In this document: positions 63,668-64,000 of the stretch, piece after piece
How the letters are laid out: every line of letters begins with the position of its first letter
Numbering within the stretch: the stretch's first letter is position 1
Source: an uncultured Muribaculaceae bacterium
GTDB lineage: Bacteria > Bacteroidota > Bacteroidia > Bacteroidales > Muribaculaceae
DNA length: 64,000 nucleotides
Reading direction: 5' to 3'
Assembly (NCBI GenBank): GCA_947629175.1
Contig: CANRCT010000005.1
Location: forward strand, 34,676 to 98,675
Translations under genes and position numbers: made by a program
The notes under the pieces: model-generated
Database searches by the model: none
Seen by the model: only the letters and a program-made list of their open reading frames with translations
Told to the model about the DNA's origin: nothing

Positions 63668-64000
63668 CCTGTGCTGGCGCGGAGGCGCGGAGGCGCTCCC
63701 TCCGGGGCTCCCGCGAATGTGGAGGAGCGGCGGCCCGATCCCCGGTCTCCGCGGGAGCCTCGTCGGTGTGGACGCTGTCGCGCCCCCGCCTCCCTCGGCT
63801 CCCGCTCCGAACCGGGGTTACCATATCCCCGCCCCTCCGGGGCTCCGGTCGGTGGGCTCCTGACGGTGGATGTGTGGTCTGTGGTCGGCTGACGCGTGGG
63901 ACTTCCGTCGGTGGGCGGCTGGGGGGCCTGTGCTGGCGCGGAGGCGCGGAGGCGCTCCCTCCGGGGCTCCCGCGAATGTGGAGGAGCGGCGGCCCGATCC
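63668..64000. repeat. GC-rich repeat locus D: tandem units with 259-bp period, running off the window
   Basis: The first unit starts CCTGTGCTGGCGCGG at 63668, the second at 63927; the 74 bases that can be compared (63668-63741 with 63927-64000) are identical. Core CCGAACCGGGG at 63807. It lies right of the transposase, with its end facing the gene. Confidence 0.85.

Overview
The window is a piece of a Bacteroidales chromosome, most likely from a GC-rich gut member such as a Muribaculaceae-like species; the genus cannot be fixed from sequence alone. The evidence is a SusC/SusD pair, a Bacteroidales-style fucose operon, an OmpA-like porin, a cydAB operon with a DUF4492 gene, NVEALA and six-bladed-propeller lipoproteins, a DUF6377-like regulator and Bacteroidetes -7 boxes of the TAnnTTTG type. 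Most genes are GC-rich. The AT-rich islands are the 5' part of a giant exported-protein gene (about 30.2-32.1 kb), the IS630 element (39-40 kb) and the NVEALA/propeller cassette (54-55.8 kb).

Layout. 0-3.8 kb: 3' end of a class II fructose-bisphosphate aldolase gene, a TPR sensor histidine kinase and a nitroreductase. 3.9-13.4 kb: a minus-strand operon susC - susD - lipoprotein - M16 protease - ChaN-like protein, possibly a protein, peptide or haem/iron uptake system. 13.6-21.2 kb: a minus-strand operon GH92 alpha-mannosidase - fucI - fucA - fucK-like kinase - fucP for foraging host glycans. 21.6-26.9 kb: OmpA, phosphoglucomutase, a Panacea-domain antitoxin with a MazF/PemK-like partner, and gpmA. 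27-32 kb: a very large exported protein split by one -1 frameshift. 33-38.8 kb: folB, rnr, gyrB and a truncated DUF6377-like regulator. 39-40 kb: an IS630-family element whose transposase needs a -1 frameshift. 40.4-46.7 kb: uvrA, a lytic transglycosylase, a protein with a T9SS type B sorting domain and a DUF4421 protein. 46.9-50.3 kb: DUF4492-cydA-cydB and two tRNAs (Ser, Cys). 50.5-55.9 kb: a transglutaminase-like lipoprotein, slyD, and an AT-rich NVEALA/propeller cassette bracketed by an 83-bp duplication of the slyD 3' end. 56-62.5 kb: a plus-strand run dnaN - DnaQ-like exonuclease - coaBC - porD (DUF4835) - recN - rlmB.

The most unusual structure is a family of GC-rich, non-coding, palindrome-filled repeat elements at four loci (about 32.2-33.1, 52.5-53.0, 62.6-63.1 and 63.7-64.0 kb). 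They share an 11-base core (CCGAACCGGGG, eight copies on both strands) and related ends (CCTGTGC-type). Two of them bracket a single-domain IS200-like Y1 transposase, as expected of a REP-associated tyrosine transposase (RAYT) and its dependent repeats. A separate pair of small palindromes at 26.1 kb has the head-to-head layout of a BIME.

Together the genes describe a saccharolytic, mucin or N-glycan foraging, microaerobic-tolerant (cytochrome bd) gut anaerobe. It carries some T9SS-related proteins and an accessory layer of a toxin-antitoxin-like pair, an IS, a possible integrated cassette and RAYT-linked repeats. All calls come from reading the sequence and recalling families; no database search was run.
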